DNA of 64,000 nucleotides from Oryzias latipes (taxonomy: Eukaryota; Chordata; Actinopteri; Beloniformes; Adrianichthyidae). The translations under genes were made by a program, and so were the position numbers. The notes below the pieces were generated by a model. The model made no database searches. It saw only the letters and a list, made by a program, of their open reading frames with translations, and was not told the DNA's origin. Where the stretch lies: NCBI RefSeq assembly GCF_002234675.1, contig NC_019866.2, forward strand, positions 13,917,261 through 13,981,260. Direction: 5' to 3'. Position 1 is the stretch's first letter; each line of letters begins with the position of its first letter. Below are positions 11,075-22,539 of the stretch, in pieces.

Positions 11075-12177
11075 TGGAGTCCTATACTGTTCATAATTAA
11101 ATAAATAAATATTCAATTAAATAAATAAATATGAACTCAAATACACAATCAACCAATAAATCTTTCATAAATATATAAAAAGATCATGAAATTGTGAAAA
11201 AAACCTGCACACATATTTTAAATTAGCCATTGTATCCTTCAATATATTTCATGTAGCTTAAAAAACCTGTTCATAATTTTAAAACAGCATTTTAAAATAT
11301 TCATTTTTAATCATGTTGAATATTATTATAATTCTATGTCTTTTTTCAGAACCTCGGATTTCAAAATCAATATTTTCCAAAGTAGCTTTGTTTTATTTCA
11401 TGTTGCTGTTTTTCAGAATGACTTATCTATTTCATGAAGAGCTTTTTCAGGAGAATGGGTCTGTCTGTCAATCAGTGAAAGTGGGCGGGATCTAAACGCT
11501 CATTGGCTAAACCATGGAAATCGACTCATATTCCTGGATACCCGCTCAGCGGTGTGCCAGTCGGAGAAAGATGACATATTTCAGTGACATCCCCCCCGCT
11601 GTTGAATTAAAAAAACAATCTGTCTGCTGCAGAAGATGCAAACATGGACGACTCTGATTTTGTAGTTTGAGGGTTTGTGTGGACCAAACCACAGAGGAAT
11701 TCCGGTCGTTCACGTCTCGAAGTCCCCCATTGAAACACTACTCATTCTTACGCCATTCACTCAGAGCTCACATCGTGCCTCACGCTGTGTCAGCTTGCAG
11801 GAGGCAAGCTGCAGGACCGACAGAGTCAGACAGGCAGCTGCGCAAAGCGGAACAAGCCTGCTCGTGCCTCCTGAAAGTTATGATATTTTTCTATTTTCAT
11901 TGAGACAATGATTATAATCAGGTCCTCTGATTTTATTTTTCCCTCTCGGGGAAAATGTTGAACCTTTCCTGCGATGACGTTTCTGACCGTGGTCGGAAAA
12001 CGCAGCGGAGATCCGGGGTTTGTTTTTCACAATTTAATGACCTTTTTACATATTTATGAGAGATTTATTGGTTGATTGTGTATTTGCATGAGGTCATATT
12101 TATTTATGTAATTAAATATTTATTAATTTAATTATTTATTTATTTATTTATTTAATTATGAACAGTGTAGGACTCCA
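11075..12177. mobile_element. Long-terminal-inverted-repeat DNA element with TA duplication
   Basis: The arms are inverted repeats of roughly 140 bp beginning TGGAGTCCTATACTGTTCAT (left) and its near-mirror on the right (AACAGTGTAGGACTCCA, ending at 12177). Each arm is followed by AAATAAATAAAT runs and a shared block ACACAATCAACCAATAAATC. TA lies on both sides (11073-11074 and 12178-12179), which fits a Tc1/mariner-like 2-bp target duplication. The roughly 750-bp centre has higher GC and includes the word CATTGGCTAAACCATGG, but no transposase frame, so this is a non-autonomous element. Confidence 0.7.
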
Positions 12178-12339
12178 TAGTGTGCATGTGCGTGTGTGAC
12201 AGACACTAGATGTTTTGTCGGCTTAAAAAGCTCCGGAATTTGATTTGTGCTGAAAAAAAAGAAAATGAGTTAATTAAAAAGCAAAATCCTTTTTTTTTTT
12301 ATGTGTGTTACAGGTGGTTTGATGGTTGTGGTGCTGGTG

Positions 12340-12361
12340 GTGTGTGTGTGTGGGGGGGGGG
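12340..12361 (+). repeat. GT/G-run microsatellite
   Basis: A short GTGTGTGT tract passing into a run of more than ten G residues. Confidence 0.8.
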
Positions 12362-12611
12362 GGAGTCATTAATACTTCAGATTAAAAAAAAAAAGAAAAA
12401 ATAATTTTGAAAATTTTGTAGAACTTGGCTTCAAAAAATGCAGTAAAGTAACCCAATTTGACAAAAACAGAACCACAGCTTGTATAATTAGGTTTCCGAC
12501 CCTCTACCTCATTTACAGGATGTTAAAACCAACACATTTTCATGATTTTAACGCCTTTTTCTTCAGCACAAAGCAGGCTGAAAGGAAACCTCTGGGCTGC
12601 AAACAAAGCAA

Positions 12612-12794
12612 AAAAAGTCCACTAAGCTAAATCAGGGTCCAGCTATAACACTTGGTAAGGACAGCAGCGTGGCACAAACAATGGTTGATTGAGTGAAATT
12701 TGAGTCGTGTGTGGCATCCAGGAAGTGTGGTTACAACTCTGTCTCCCACTCCGGTTACCATCGGAAACCATCTTCAGAGTTCTGACTTCTGACA
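12612..12794 (-). mobile_element. Solo LTR fossil, partial
   Basis: A shortened copy of the same long terminal repeat as 24517-24820, at the equivalent place in the C block. The insertion therefore predates the C/D duplication. Old and incomplete; the retroelement family is not determined (Gypsy or ERV-like). Confidence 0.5.
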
Positions 12795-13241
12795 AAAAGA
12801 GCAAGGTGCAGACTCATATTGTTTATGGCCCAGATAGAAAAACATACTTTGTCCTTTATAACACAGAAGTCACTTAAGTAAAAAGAAATAAAAATAAAGC
12901 CGTTTTAATAGATAACTCAAAGAAATCATTTGGATTCAAGGTTATAAATCAAATAGAAAACTAGACTTTTAAAGATTTGTTGAAGGTGCCAACATTTTTA
13001 ATTGTTTAAAAAGATTTAACAGGTAAAAACATCATTGAAACCTAATACATCCCATACTTTCAAAGAAAAAAATGATTGACATTTTTGGGTTTCTGATAAG
13101 TTTATCCACTGAAATCTTTCATTGATGGTGGTATCTGCACACACCTAACTACTTTCATCATGAGATCAAAGGGAAAACACAGGTTTTTATTTTTCATTTT
13201 GTGTAAAAGCAGCAATGCTGGATGCAGATTTGTGATGAAGC

Positions 13242-14960
13242 TCAGTAAATCTCAAAGCTTTTGATGCGAACATCACCATCAAAGCGAAAGAAGGAGTATT
13301 TATCTGAATTGAAGCGGTTGGGGAAACAGATCTTAGAGCCATTCGGTAAGGTCACCACAAATCCTGTAGAGGTCAATTTAATGATGATCTGTAACGGACA
13401 GAAATGTTCATAAAGTTAATCACACGAGGATGAGGAAGCTGAGAAACCAGGAAGATAAATGTTTCTGCAGACCTTGAAGTTCTCTCCTCTGAAGAAACAA
13501 AAGCCCCCAGGCCGAACCTCCTGCTGCCACATGCCTTGTTGCTGAGAGTTACAGACGATCGTGTCTCTTTCTCCAAAGGCATCAAAACGGGGATTCAGGT
13601 GCAAGGCAATGTTCTGATCATTGTTACCAATATTCACAGAGAAACTTGAAAGGGGAAAAAAAGAAAGTTTTTTTCAACATTGATTGGCACTTTTGTGCTC
13701 TGAGATTCTACATAGAGATGAGCATTTAATAGAGTTTCTAGTTATAAATAAGTGATCATTTTTAGTTTAATCTGTTTGTCTGCGTGAATTTTTATTAGAT
13801 TGAGTTTAAAGTATAGTCTGTTATTTTCCGTTGGACAACAGAGGATGTACATTGCATATATTTACAATAAAAAAAGGAAAAAAGGCTTTTCTTAACATAT
13901 GGTATCAATTGTAAATCAAGCTATTAGAGCATTATCTTTCATGCAAATTAATGATAAACATTAATATTAAAGCAGGTTTTCCAACACGCTGCTGTCAGTT
14001 TCTCAGAAAATGTTTAGCATTTCATAGAAAGGATTTTTATGAGTCCTACATGGGAAAGAGAACTAACTGACAGAATTTAATTTAGAGAACCTGCATAGAC
14101 GACAATTCATGCTAATATGCATTAAACCACTTCTGCTCTGAAATTACCTTAATTTAGCATACTTGGAAGCAAATACATAAGTGTTTTTGTTTTCCAGAGC
14201 AGGAAACAAATCCAGACATCAAGGGGTTAAAGATTTCTAGAAATCCACCCTAAGTTTTAATTCTGCTGTAATCAGAAAAGAAACTATTAGGAGTGTATTT
14301 GCAGCACAAGCTGGAATGAAAGTGAAACGAAATGAAGACAGCATCCTGCCTGAACCTGTGAACTGGAGAACTGTGCAGGTCAAAATAGTAAGAAATATGT
14401 TTTTTTGAAACTTGACACACTTACTTGGCAGCATCAGGTTTAATAGTTCCAACAATGGCCATGGATTGTCCAAGTCTAAAGGACATATTCTGAATCGCCA
14501 TACTCTGCACAAACAGAAAGAAAACAGAATTTCAATATTATTGAGATCAAAAGACCCAGAGTGAATATTTATACATCACCATAAAAAGCTGGCAAAGTTT
14601 TACTCAAAACATAAATTTAATTTGTTTTCTTTATCATACAATAAATGTGCACTAAACCTTGATGATATGATTGATTTCCATTGCAAAGAAACATATGCTC
14701 CACCGCAGAGGAAAACTTCAAGCTGCAGGTTGTTCAGTGCTGCAGCTAACCAACACTTAAAATTGACGCCTTTAATTCAAAATAAACCCCCCAAAAATAA
14801 TAGCAATCAGCTGGAAACTTTTAAAAGATCAATATTAAATTATGAATTAATCTTCAAAATACCCTAAAATTGTGTTTCTGAGCTCGAAAAGTAAAGTATT
14901 TAACATTAAATTAAGTATAAGTAAGAATTATTTTCCAAAACATGTACTTACAGGGGCCAT
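13242..14960 (-). CDS. Galectin C (prototype galectin, congerin-like)
   Basis: A complete 135-residue beta-galactoside-binding lectin without signal peptide or membrane segment. Coding exons on the minus strand are 14960-14952 (Met-Ala-Pro), 14504-14425, 13644-13473 and 13388-13242. All borders are GT/AG and the 408 coding bases join in frame. The start context AAAAGATGG is good. Sugar-binding residues are all present: His45, Asn47, Arg49 (HLNPR), Val60/Asn62 (VCNS), Trp69, Glu72, Arg74. The C-terminus is RIKSFEIY. Length and exon plan match vertebrate galectin-1/2 and eel congerins. Copy D, about 12 kb away, differs at 14 of 135 residues. Both copies share 5' flank up to about 270 bp upstream, so their basal expression is probably similar. 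Which named vertebrate paralogue it corresponds to cannot be settled by eye. Confidence 0.94.
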
Positions 14961-16149
14961 CTTTTCCAGGAAATGTTGCTGGTCAAGTGAAAACGAAAGG
15001 AATGAAGCTCTGCTCTGCAGTGGTGGAGGTTGTCTTCAACAGGAACCTTTAGTTTTTCTCTCTAGGTTTTTCACAGTAAAGGCAAGACCTATAGTTTCAA
15101 AGGTGTGACTGCTAAATTATTATCCAATGGTTCTTCTTTGGGTCGCCTTTTATGGTCCGGTGTTTTCTTTTTCTTTTTTACAGCACATTTTGATTGGCTG
15201 CAGATCATTGTTTCCCATAGTTAATAATGATCCCTGAATATTTTCACTATTTTAAAATGAACTGGTCAATTTTAATAATTTTCTTTCTCTTACATGCAAC
15301 AGCCTCAGGTTACACTTCTCCTTCCCCTGCATGGTTCCTGCTCATAATTTAATTAGCCAGCAGTGACAAGCAAGATGAGAGGAGTTTGGCCACAAACTGC
15401 TGAAAGACTGTTTTTTCTTTTGTTTTGTATGTCTTTTATACATCTTTATTACTAATCATTGCTTTTTTTATTGATCCAAAATGCAATTAACTCAATATTT
15501 TATCTTTTTCTCTTTTTTTTTACAATCAAAACATATGAATATGCTCCAAAACAAACCCCAACCTCACCACACTCCTACAGATGTAACATAACATAATAAA
15601 TATCTCTTATATCCTTTTTTATCAATGGTGTAACTTATTTTCCTTTCTATACAACCAATGAAATTAAACTACAGCACCAACTAACACAACTGATAACAAT
15701 GTCTCTAAAAAATTATGTGTATCTATGTAGCACCTTTAAACACCAAACAAATAAACAAATGCTTCCTAATAAAAGCACAAAAAATCAAACACAAAATGTA
15801 AAACCCAAATTAGAAATTGCAATTTTAAAAAGATATGTTTTTAGCAGCTTTTTAACAGAAATCACCAATTAAACTCTTCTGTGGATGAAACAAAGAACTC
15901 CAGAACAATGAAGCCACTTCTGCAAAGTCTCTGTCACCTTTAGTTTTAAACAAGTTCTCTGAGCATCCACCATACATTGGTCATATGTACTCAGAGACCT
16001 GCTCAAAGTACACAATTGTAAAAGGTCTTTTATATAGACAGCTGAGCTATATAAAACAATGTTTTTGTATCACTTAGACAGGGAGAACCATATCAACTGG
16101 ATTAGTAACAGGGTGGCATGTTTAGGTTTAATTACGTCAAAAACGTACA

Positions 16150-16460
16150 ACGTGAAGCTGTTCATCACATTTTTGACCTAAACATGTAAACATTTGCTTG
16201 GCTCTGCTGTGAGGAAACAATATTTCATTATCTCTTCATACCAGGAGCCAGCCTGGCCATTGGAACATCGCCACCATGCCCACCCAGACTGGGATAGCAA
16301 CGGGGTCCACTTCACAGCCGTGAGGCTGCAAAGTTAAACTCCAGCTGCCCCAGCAAGGGTGACAACTGCAGCAACAACCACCGACCAAGCCGTGCACGCC
16401 CTGGCAGAAAAGATCCCCACAAGAAACACTGGCTCCGGCAGGCTGTTCCATGAAAAACAT
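16150..16460 (-). repeat. Dispersed repeat, reversed copy of 22880-23150
   Basis: Read on the minus strand it shares blocks such as CAGTGTTTCTTGTGGGGATC, GGCTTGGTCGGTGGTTGTTG and CCTCACGGCTGTGAAGTGGA with 22.9-23.15 kb. The pair proves a dispersed family. The class is probably a LINE 3' region, because the fuller copy carries a LINE-like C-terminal motif. Confidence 0.65.
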
Positions 16461-16492
16461 AGTTTAGCCATTGACTAGCAGCTTGCAGTTCA

Positions 16493-16945
16493 AGTGGTTT
16501 AGTTTTCCAGAATGTCAGTCAAAAATGTAAGGTCATATTCACCATATTCATATTCATCATATTCAGCAGACATCTCCTCCAATAGCACCTTGAAAATCCT
16601 TTGCTGTTTTGCTTTGCAGCTGAGGTTGTTCATGACTTTCACAATAGGAGTCAATATGTGTTCAGAGCCAATCACTTTTGCACATAAGGCCTACTGGTGA
16701 ATGATGCAGTGGTAGCAGACATTTTGGAAAGTCTGGGTCAGCTTTACAGTGAGTGATGAAACCTGTTTGTCTGTTGATCATAGCAGGAGCCCTGTCTGCA
16801 GTCACTGCTACCAGCTTTTCTAATGGTACCTTTTTCTGAACAAAAACTCCTTCACCGTGTTATACATTTCAACTCCTCTTGTTGTTGTCTGTTAGGGCAG
16901 TTGTATCAGGAGTTCTTCTCTTGTGGAGAAATCTTCAAACCTCAT
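16493..16945 (-). pseudogene. hAT transposase relic (GTF2IRD2/ZBED-like)
   Basis: Minus-strand frames read MRFEDFSTREELLIQLP, then VPLEKLVAVTADRAPAM and TGFITHCKADPDFPK. These are typical of the middle of hAT-family transposases of the kind domesticated in GTF2IRD2 and ZBED/SCAND3 genes, where the text is usually LVGVTTDGAPAM. In-frame stops and frame changes interrupt it (for example a stop just after LIQLP and another after CKSDWL), so it is a dead plain DNA-transposon fragment. Neither end of the element is recognised. Confidence 0.75.
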
Positions 16946-17079
16946 GTTAATAAAAACCAAGAGCTGCGCTGTAATACTGCTTTCCACAGACTCATCACAC
17001 TGGATGCTAAACCACCTGCACTTACCAGCCTTGCTCTCAGCCTTGTATTAATCCTCGCTCTCTGCTACAGGATTTTCAT

Positions 17080-17303
17080 CATCTCATGAGTGACGTCAGC
17101 GCGCCCTGCCATTCTGCTGCTCAGAAGAAGCCAGAAGACTCCACGGCTCACAAACCGCACTAAGCCCTCTAGCCACGCCACCAGCTGTCCTCAAGTCTGG
17201 ACCTCCTCCAACTATACCACAACCATCCCTGGAGAAACAATAAATCCTTTTCTCGTCTTCTGGGTTCCAGCGTCTGGGTCCTCACGCTAAGGGAGTCATG
17301 ACA
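17080..17303 (+). mobile_element. LTR-like fragment
   Basis: AATAAA near 17238 is followed about 60 bp later by an end reading TCATGACA. This matches the layout of the clearer solo LTRs in this window but with different sequence. The left border is uncertain and the class not determined. Treated as an old fossil. Confidence 0.3.
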
Positions 17304-18195
17304 GACAGTTTACAACCCCCCCCCCCCCCCCCACAAACAGGCTGCTGTCAGGTTAACAGTAGCTTGCAGCTCCAGAATGCAGAAAGAGGGACATGAAACG
17401 GCTCGAGCAGGACGTTGCTCGCGGGGCGGTCGCCCGTGCCAGGTGGTCGCACGTGGTCGGACCTGCTAAATACTACTTGTAGCTTAAATTAATAATTATC
17501 TCTGGCAATCTCTGGCTCAGGAATACTGCAGTAACTTCACTGCTGTCTCAGGAAGAGCGCAATTAATGTAAATATTACAACTACATACTTTAATTTGTTT
17601 TTATATTTCACATTTTAGATTTAAATTTTATTCTACTTCCTTGTCTAATATATAAAAAAAAACATTGAACAGCATTACAATTTTCATTGTGCAACAATGA
17701 TAAAATGGATTTCTCATTCTGTGGAATCTGATCTCTCTCTGATGTTTCTGTTTCCCGTTTTCAACTATTTTTTTCTGTCTGAATTAAAACGTTCTTAAGT
17801 TCACATCATTACAAATTATCCTCGATGTATCCAAAAACTAACAAGGCTTTCAGTTTTCTTTTTTTTTTCTTTTTACTGTTTGTGTTTTCTCTTTTTTCCT
17901 CGTTAGTCACTTGTTTCAAATTCCAGTTCAAGGCAGTTGCCCTGTCCCTGAGGAGAGTTGCAGGACTACTTCCTGTCATGTTTCCTGTACTTGGAGAGGT
18001 TTCATCAGGACGGCTCCTCTTTGCCCTGCTCCGTTTGGGAGAAGCACTTGTCATAATATCCCGAACACCTAAAAAAAAAAAACAGAATAGAGCGCTAATA
18101 TTAAGAATAAAATCATTAGAAAGTCAAATGATCTGTCCATGCACCAAGTCGTTTTACTTAATAAATCCTATAATAAGCTCTCAAGATCTCTAAAC

Positions 18196-18985
18196 AAGGA
18201 GTTAATACAGGATGCATGTTAAACAGCTCAACTATAAGTAATTTTTGCTAGTTCTAAGAAAATGGTTCGAGTTTTTATGTACTTAATTGTAGTTTCTTTT
18301 GATAAAAGTGACTAAAATTTATACAAATAACTTTAAAATTGAACTAAAAATCACAGTGCAATTTAAGTGTTTTAGCCTCAAATCGTGTTTTTTTTTATCA
18401 TCAAGTATATCGAGCAAAAAGACTTGCATATCTTAATAATAATTTCCTTGTTTCTAGATCTTTTTAACGAGACCAAAACAAAATTCTTAATAGTGCTGAG
18501 TTTGTGAAACGTTTGGAAACGTGAACGGCAAAGGAAAGTTTAAAAACCCGAAACAAATATCTTGAATGTCAACAGTATAAACAAGGTTTGACATTTTTGC
18601 AAGGATAATTTTACAGGCTGCAGAGACTATGGCCCTATTTCACTGCATGGTTCAAGTGACCCAATTCCCATTTTTTTCATCTCACGTGGCACAGATTGGA
18701 TATGACCGGTGAACGTGGGAGTATATAAGCTCCCTTCTTTCCACTCCTTTTTAGGCAATAAATCATGCTCTACATGTCTTTAGTTAATGGTCATCATATT
18801 TAATTATGCAAATGTGACTTAAGTGTGTCTTTATTTATTTATTTATTTATTCAGGGTTTTTTTTTTAAATCTATGCTTTTCATCATTTCTGTAATGACTT
18901 TAATAAACCTGTGTGAATTCTTTATTGTTTTGACTACAATGCTAGAAATCAATTAATCAAATCAATTAAAAAGAAATGTGCTTAC
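18196..18985. other. Spacer between galectin C block and orphan exon
   Basis: A/T-rich, including an ATTTATTT run near 18,830. It should be intron 1 of the lost duplicate, but I see no similarity to intron 1 of C or D. Confidence 0.35.
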
Positions 18986-18994
18986 AGGGACCAT
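18986..18994 (-). pseudogene. Orphan galectin exon 1 (third duplicate)
   Basis: ATGGTCCCT followed by GTAAGC reads Met-Val-Pro plus an intact donor. The upstream bases, minus strand, keep the same 5' leader as copies C and D (CAGCAACATTTCC before the ATG and a CTGCAGAGCG region). No galectin exons 2-4 are found between here and galectin C, so this is a first exon stranded when the body of a third duplicate was lost. Its own 5' flank continues at 19.0-19.15 kb, 20.27-20.37 kb and about 22.37-22.43 kb, separated by inserted elements. Confidence 0.7.
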
Positions 18995-19151
18995 TTTCGC
19001 ATGGAAATGTTGCTGGTCAAGTGAAAACGGAAGGAATGACGCTCTGCAGTGGTGGAGGTTCTCTTCAACAGGCAGCTTTTTTTTCACAAATAAAGGCAAG
19101 ATTTTTTAAGATTTATTAAGATTATTGTTTCAAAAGTATAATTACTAAATT

Positions 19152-20260
19152 ACGACGGAGTATTAGGGCCACCAAAAAAAAAAAAATTAGAGCCAACAAA
19201 AAAAAAAAAAAGTAAAATTATGAGATTTTATCTCGTAAATTTAGGAGATAAAAACTCGTAAATTTACGACTTTTTATCTCATAAATTTACGACTTAAAAT
19301 CTCATAAATTTACGAGAAAAAAGTCGTAGATTAAGGAAAAAACACTGAAGTTGTCCGTTTATCGGAACGTAGCTTGAAGATTAAGTATGTGGAGCCTTTT
19401 GTGAAGCTTCATTTCCGGATTATTATAGGTTTAAAACAAAGAGATTCTGAACCTTTTGGCGACTCAAAATCAGATCATTTTCCGTGTAGCAGTCTTTCCG
19501 GGGTTCAGTGTCAGTAAAGCGGAGTTTAATATATAAAATAAGGAGCTCAGAGACACGTTTGGGTGTAGACAATCGCTGCAGCCTTTATTCTCCTTTTCAT
19601 TCACATTTTCTGAAGTTCATTTGTCTCATTACGTCATGAACCTGTCATCCGAACACCAATGCGGAAGTAAACAGTGTTACAAACGCCCCCTCCTGCAGAT
19701 GAAATGTCCCGTTTCAGCATAAAACAATAAAGAGGAATGAAAATAGTGTTTTATATTAGCTTTGGAACGTTGAAAATGCCAAAAAAAAGTGCTCCTCCTT
19801 TTGTTTGACGGAAGCGTCACACAGACGTAGAGTCTTGTCTTTGGTGGAGGAAGAAAGGATTCAAGCGAACAGCTGCAGGGACACCGACGACGGCTTCATC
19901 GGGCTGCAGAGATCCTGCAAACCAACCATCAATAAATAAAACTTTAATGAATCGTAAATCAAACAAATGACCTTCCAGACATTTGGAACGTTATCAATAA
20001 ACATTCAGCTCACCTGTTCAACAAAGTTTAGTCGGTCTGCTCTGCTGCTGCACGGCGTTCACCTGCTGCTCTGCATGCTCTCTTCCACTGTAATCTCCTA
20101 AAATTACGACTTTTTTTCTCCTAAATTTACGACTTTTTATCTCCTAAATTTACGACTTTTTATCTCCTAAATTTACGAGATAAAATCTCGTAATTTTACT
20201 ATTATTTTTTTTGGTGGCTCTAATTTTTTATTTTTTTTGGTGGCCCTAATACTCCGTCGT
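19152..20260. mobile_element. Non-autonomous DNA element with 8-bp duplication and long inverted arms
   Basis: The left end ACGACGGAGTATTAGGGCC and its exact mirror at 20242-20260 bound the element. ACTAAATT is repeated exactly at 19144-19151 and 20261-20268. The empty site is visible in copy C (GCTAAATTATTATCC), confirming the insertion. The arms extend about 170 bp through A-rich tracts and repeated TCGTAAATTTACGA-type palindromes. The 8-bp duplication favours a hAT-like mechanism. The roughly 770-bp interior has no transposase frame. Confidence 0.85.
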
Positions 20261-20376
20261 ACTAAATTACTATCCAATGGTTCCTCTTTATATCACAGTT
20301 CACCTGTTGTGGTCTGGTGATATTTTTCTTCTTTTTTCTTTTTTACAGCACATTCTGATTCGCTCCCAGATTATTG

Positions 20377-20770
20377 TGTCAGAAGTCAGAACTCTGTCTC
20401 CCCCTCTGGTCACCGGCGGGAGCAGTCTCCAGAGTACTGAAGTCACTTCATCTCCCAACAACCCCCAGTGCACACTTCCCGGATGCCACACACCTGACTC
20501 TCATTCATTTATTCATTAACTACAGTATACTTTGCGAAGTATTGCTTGTGCCTTTCTGCCATCATTACAGAGCAGTGTATTTGGACCTGACCCTGTTCTG
20601 ACCCTGTTTGCCTGCCGCTTGCCCCAACTCTCATGTGGATTTTGACTACACCCGTCTCTCCTCTGGTGATCTCATGCCTGCTATTGACCCTGGTTCAGCT
20701 TTGTGAACTTTTAGCTGATCGAATAACCTGCTGCATTTGGATCCAGCCGTCTACCTGTTCTTGTGATACA
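20377..20770 (+). mobile_element. Solo LTR fossil
   Basis: A 394-bp repeat beginning TGTCAGAAGTCAG and ending TTGTGATACA, with an AATAAC/AATAAA-type site and CTGCTGCATTTGGATCCAGC just before the end. It matches 24517-24820 in reverse orientation. No internal region or second LTR lies next to it, so it is a solo LTR of an unassigned retroelement family. Moderately old, judged from divergence between copies. Confidence 0.6.
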
Positions 20771-20784
20771 TTGTCTCCTGTAGT

Positions 20785-22200
20785 TAAAATTATTATTATT
20801 ATTATTATTTTTAAATTTGTCTTGTCCAACAGCTGGGCAGACAGATGAGAGCTGAAGGCCTCCAGTGTTGGACATATTTTACATTAACAACAGGGGTTAT
20901 TAATCTTCAGACAAACCAGAGGTATGTCTGAATAAACCCCTTTTGTAATCGAGGCCAAACTTTATTCACTTTAATCATATTTGAAAATCTTTTGTGTTGG
21001 ACCGGACGGAAAAGGAAAGAAGGGAAGAAGAGAGAGGGATGTTAGACAGAAGGGGGGATAGGAGGGGGATCATAGGAAGGAGGGGGGGGGGGGGGGGGTA
21101 AAACCATGAAGCAGCATAAAGCAACAAGCTACTGGATGTTTATCATTACGGTAAGGTTCAGATGTAATACAAATCTCAAAGGGCGGGGCCTGTCCACACA
21201 CACACTCAAATGTTATAAACACACCTGCTAGCTGCAAAAATGTCCACTTGTCAACATGTACACAATACAGATAGTGTTCACACATGCATACTTATTCCTT
21301 CAAACCAACTAGTGTGAAATATTTCATTGAATCAATCACGCAAAATATTAGTGCAAAGGTGAGCTAAAACCTGTGCTCAATTGAATGTTTATGTTCCTCT
21401 AAAATGGATGGTGGGATGTGAAAAGAAGGAGGGAGAGTGCCCAGCCATCCCCACACCAAGACCCCCGCGGCAGCTGCAGCGGCAGCCAGAACCCCCCAAC
21501 GCCTCACGGCAGCAGGCAGAGAACAACCGCCCCCCGGGGCGATCACATCCGCCACCCAGGCCAGGGCCAGCAGGACCGCCGCAAGTCCCTCAGAGCCAGA
21601 GAGCAGCGAGGCATGGGGGGAAATAGTGCTGCCAGAGCCCAACCAGGAGAGCAGCCCCCTCGCCGCGCCAGGAAGGCCCAACGCCGGGCCACCATTGCCA
21701 ATGGTCCTGTACCCCCTACCAGGGATGGGGTAGGGGACAGATGGTCCAAGGTCCCACCTTCCTTACGAAATGCGAGTGTGTTTGTGAGGGTGTGTGTTCA
21801 TGTATGTGTGTTTATGTTGTAATGTATATTTTTAGGGGTGAATGGTGTTTGTACTAAGGGGGTGCAGTTAAAATTAGCGGGTAGAGCACTGAGGGGACAT
21901 CTCCTGATTACTCACAGTGATGTCCCATCAACCTCCCCACCAAGGGGCCCTAAATGTCTGAGGTGCGGTTAAAATTGGCAGGTAGGGTGCTAAGCGGACA
22001 TCTGCTGCTTGCTGGCAGTGATGTCCAAGCACCCCCCCCTACCAAGGGGGGGGGGGTCTAAGGTGTAAATAAAACCGAGAGAAGGGGGGCCCATTCCATA
22101 CGGCAACCATGGGAGGGGGACCACTGCCAAGTAACCCCCCCCCCCCAAGGTGCATCACAGGCTAAACCCCCCACACCCTCACCCTAATTTGAGATTATAT
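20785..22200 (-). mobile_element. 5'-truncated L1 3' UTR
   Basis: On the minus strand it ends in an (AAT)n tail (20789-20810). Going 5', it carries the GC-rich region that follows the L1 ORF2 end in the copy at 27.9-30.5 kb. Shared blocks include GGTATGTCTGAATAAACCCC, TTTGAAAATCTTTTGTGTTG and GCAGTGATGTCC-like text. It lies in inverted orientation to that copy. The long open frames across its GC-rich part are on the wrong strand and of low complexity. Confidence 0.7.
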
Positions 22201-22369
22201 GAGAAAGGGGATAAATTTGGGACAGCTGGTCAAACAGCTGTCCCTCATCCCCCCCCAGCATAGGTCCCAGGGTCCCCTAAAAATTAATTTTAAAATTAAG
22301 TTAAAATTAATTTTAATATGCATATTTATATTGCAAAACTATGAGGCCTCTTACAAAACCCTTGCAACC

Positions 22370-22435
22370 ACTGACTCAGGAAGAGAGCAATAAATGTAAA
22401 TATTATAACTACATATTCTCATTCTGTTAACTCTA
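22370..22435 (-). repeat. Fragment of galectin upstream duplicate
   Basis: CAGGAAGAGAGCAATAAATG and ATATTATAACTACATATTCT match the upstream text of galectins C (about 17.55 kb) and D (about 27.33 kb). This marks the far side of the third, broken duplicate. Confidence 0.55.
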
Positions 22436-22539
22436 CATCTGTCATTTTCAGATGGTTGCTAATGCTAGAAATTCAATGTCAGGTGAACATTGACTGTCTA
22501 CAGTCAGTGTTGGTACACCAGCTGTTGTAGACGTTTACA

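Larger units (their letters stand above)
15236..17484. other. Insertion block upstream of galectin C
   Basis: This block interrupts sequence that is continuous upstream of galectin D. It holds, in order, A/T-rich unassigned DNA (15.24-16.15 kb), a reversed LINE-like 3' piece (16150-16460), a hAT transposase relic (16493-16945), an LTR-like fragment ending at 17303 and a 17-base C run (17316-17332). No host gene was seen. Confidence 0.6.
12435..18195 (-). repeat. Segmental duplication, copy C (galectin C block)
   Basis: The text from 12435 (ATGCAGTAAAGTAACCCAAT) through the galectin gene to about 15235, then again from about 17485 to 18195, matches 24315-27897 in order and orientation. Intergenic and intronic identity looks high; for example, intron 3 differs at 7 of 84 bases. 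The roughly 2.25 kb between 15235 and 17485 has no counterpart in the D block and is therefore an insertion in C or a deletion in D; its transposon content favours insertion. Confidence 0.8.

Noticed and set aside
13373-13637. Alternative minus-strand frames of 70-73 residues over galectin C (and the same over D)
   Set aside because: They read across introns or out of frame; the spliced four-exon model explains the sequence fully.
21381-21822. Several overlapping Pro/Arg/Gln-rich frames
   Set aside because: Same L1 3' UTR family, other copy; no conserved domain and frames exist on both strands.
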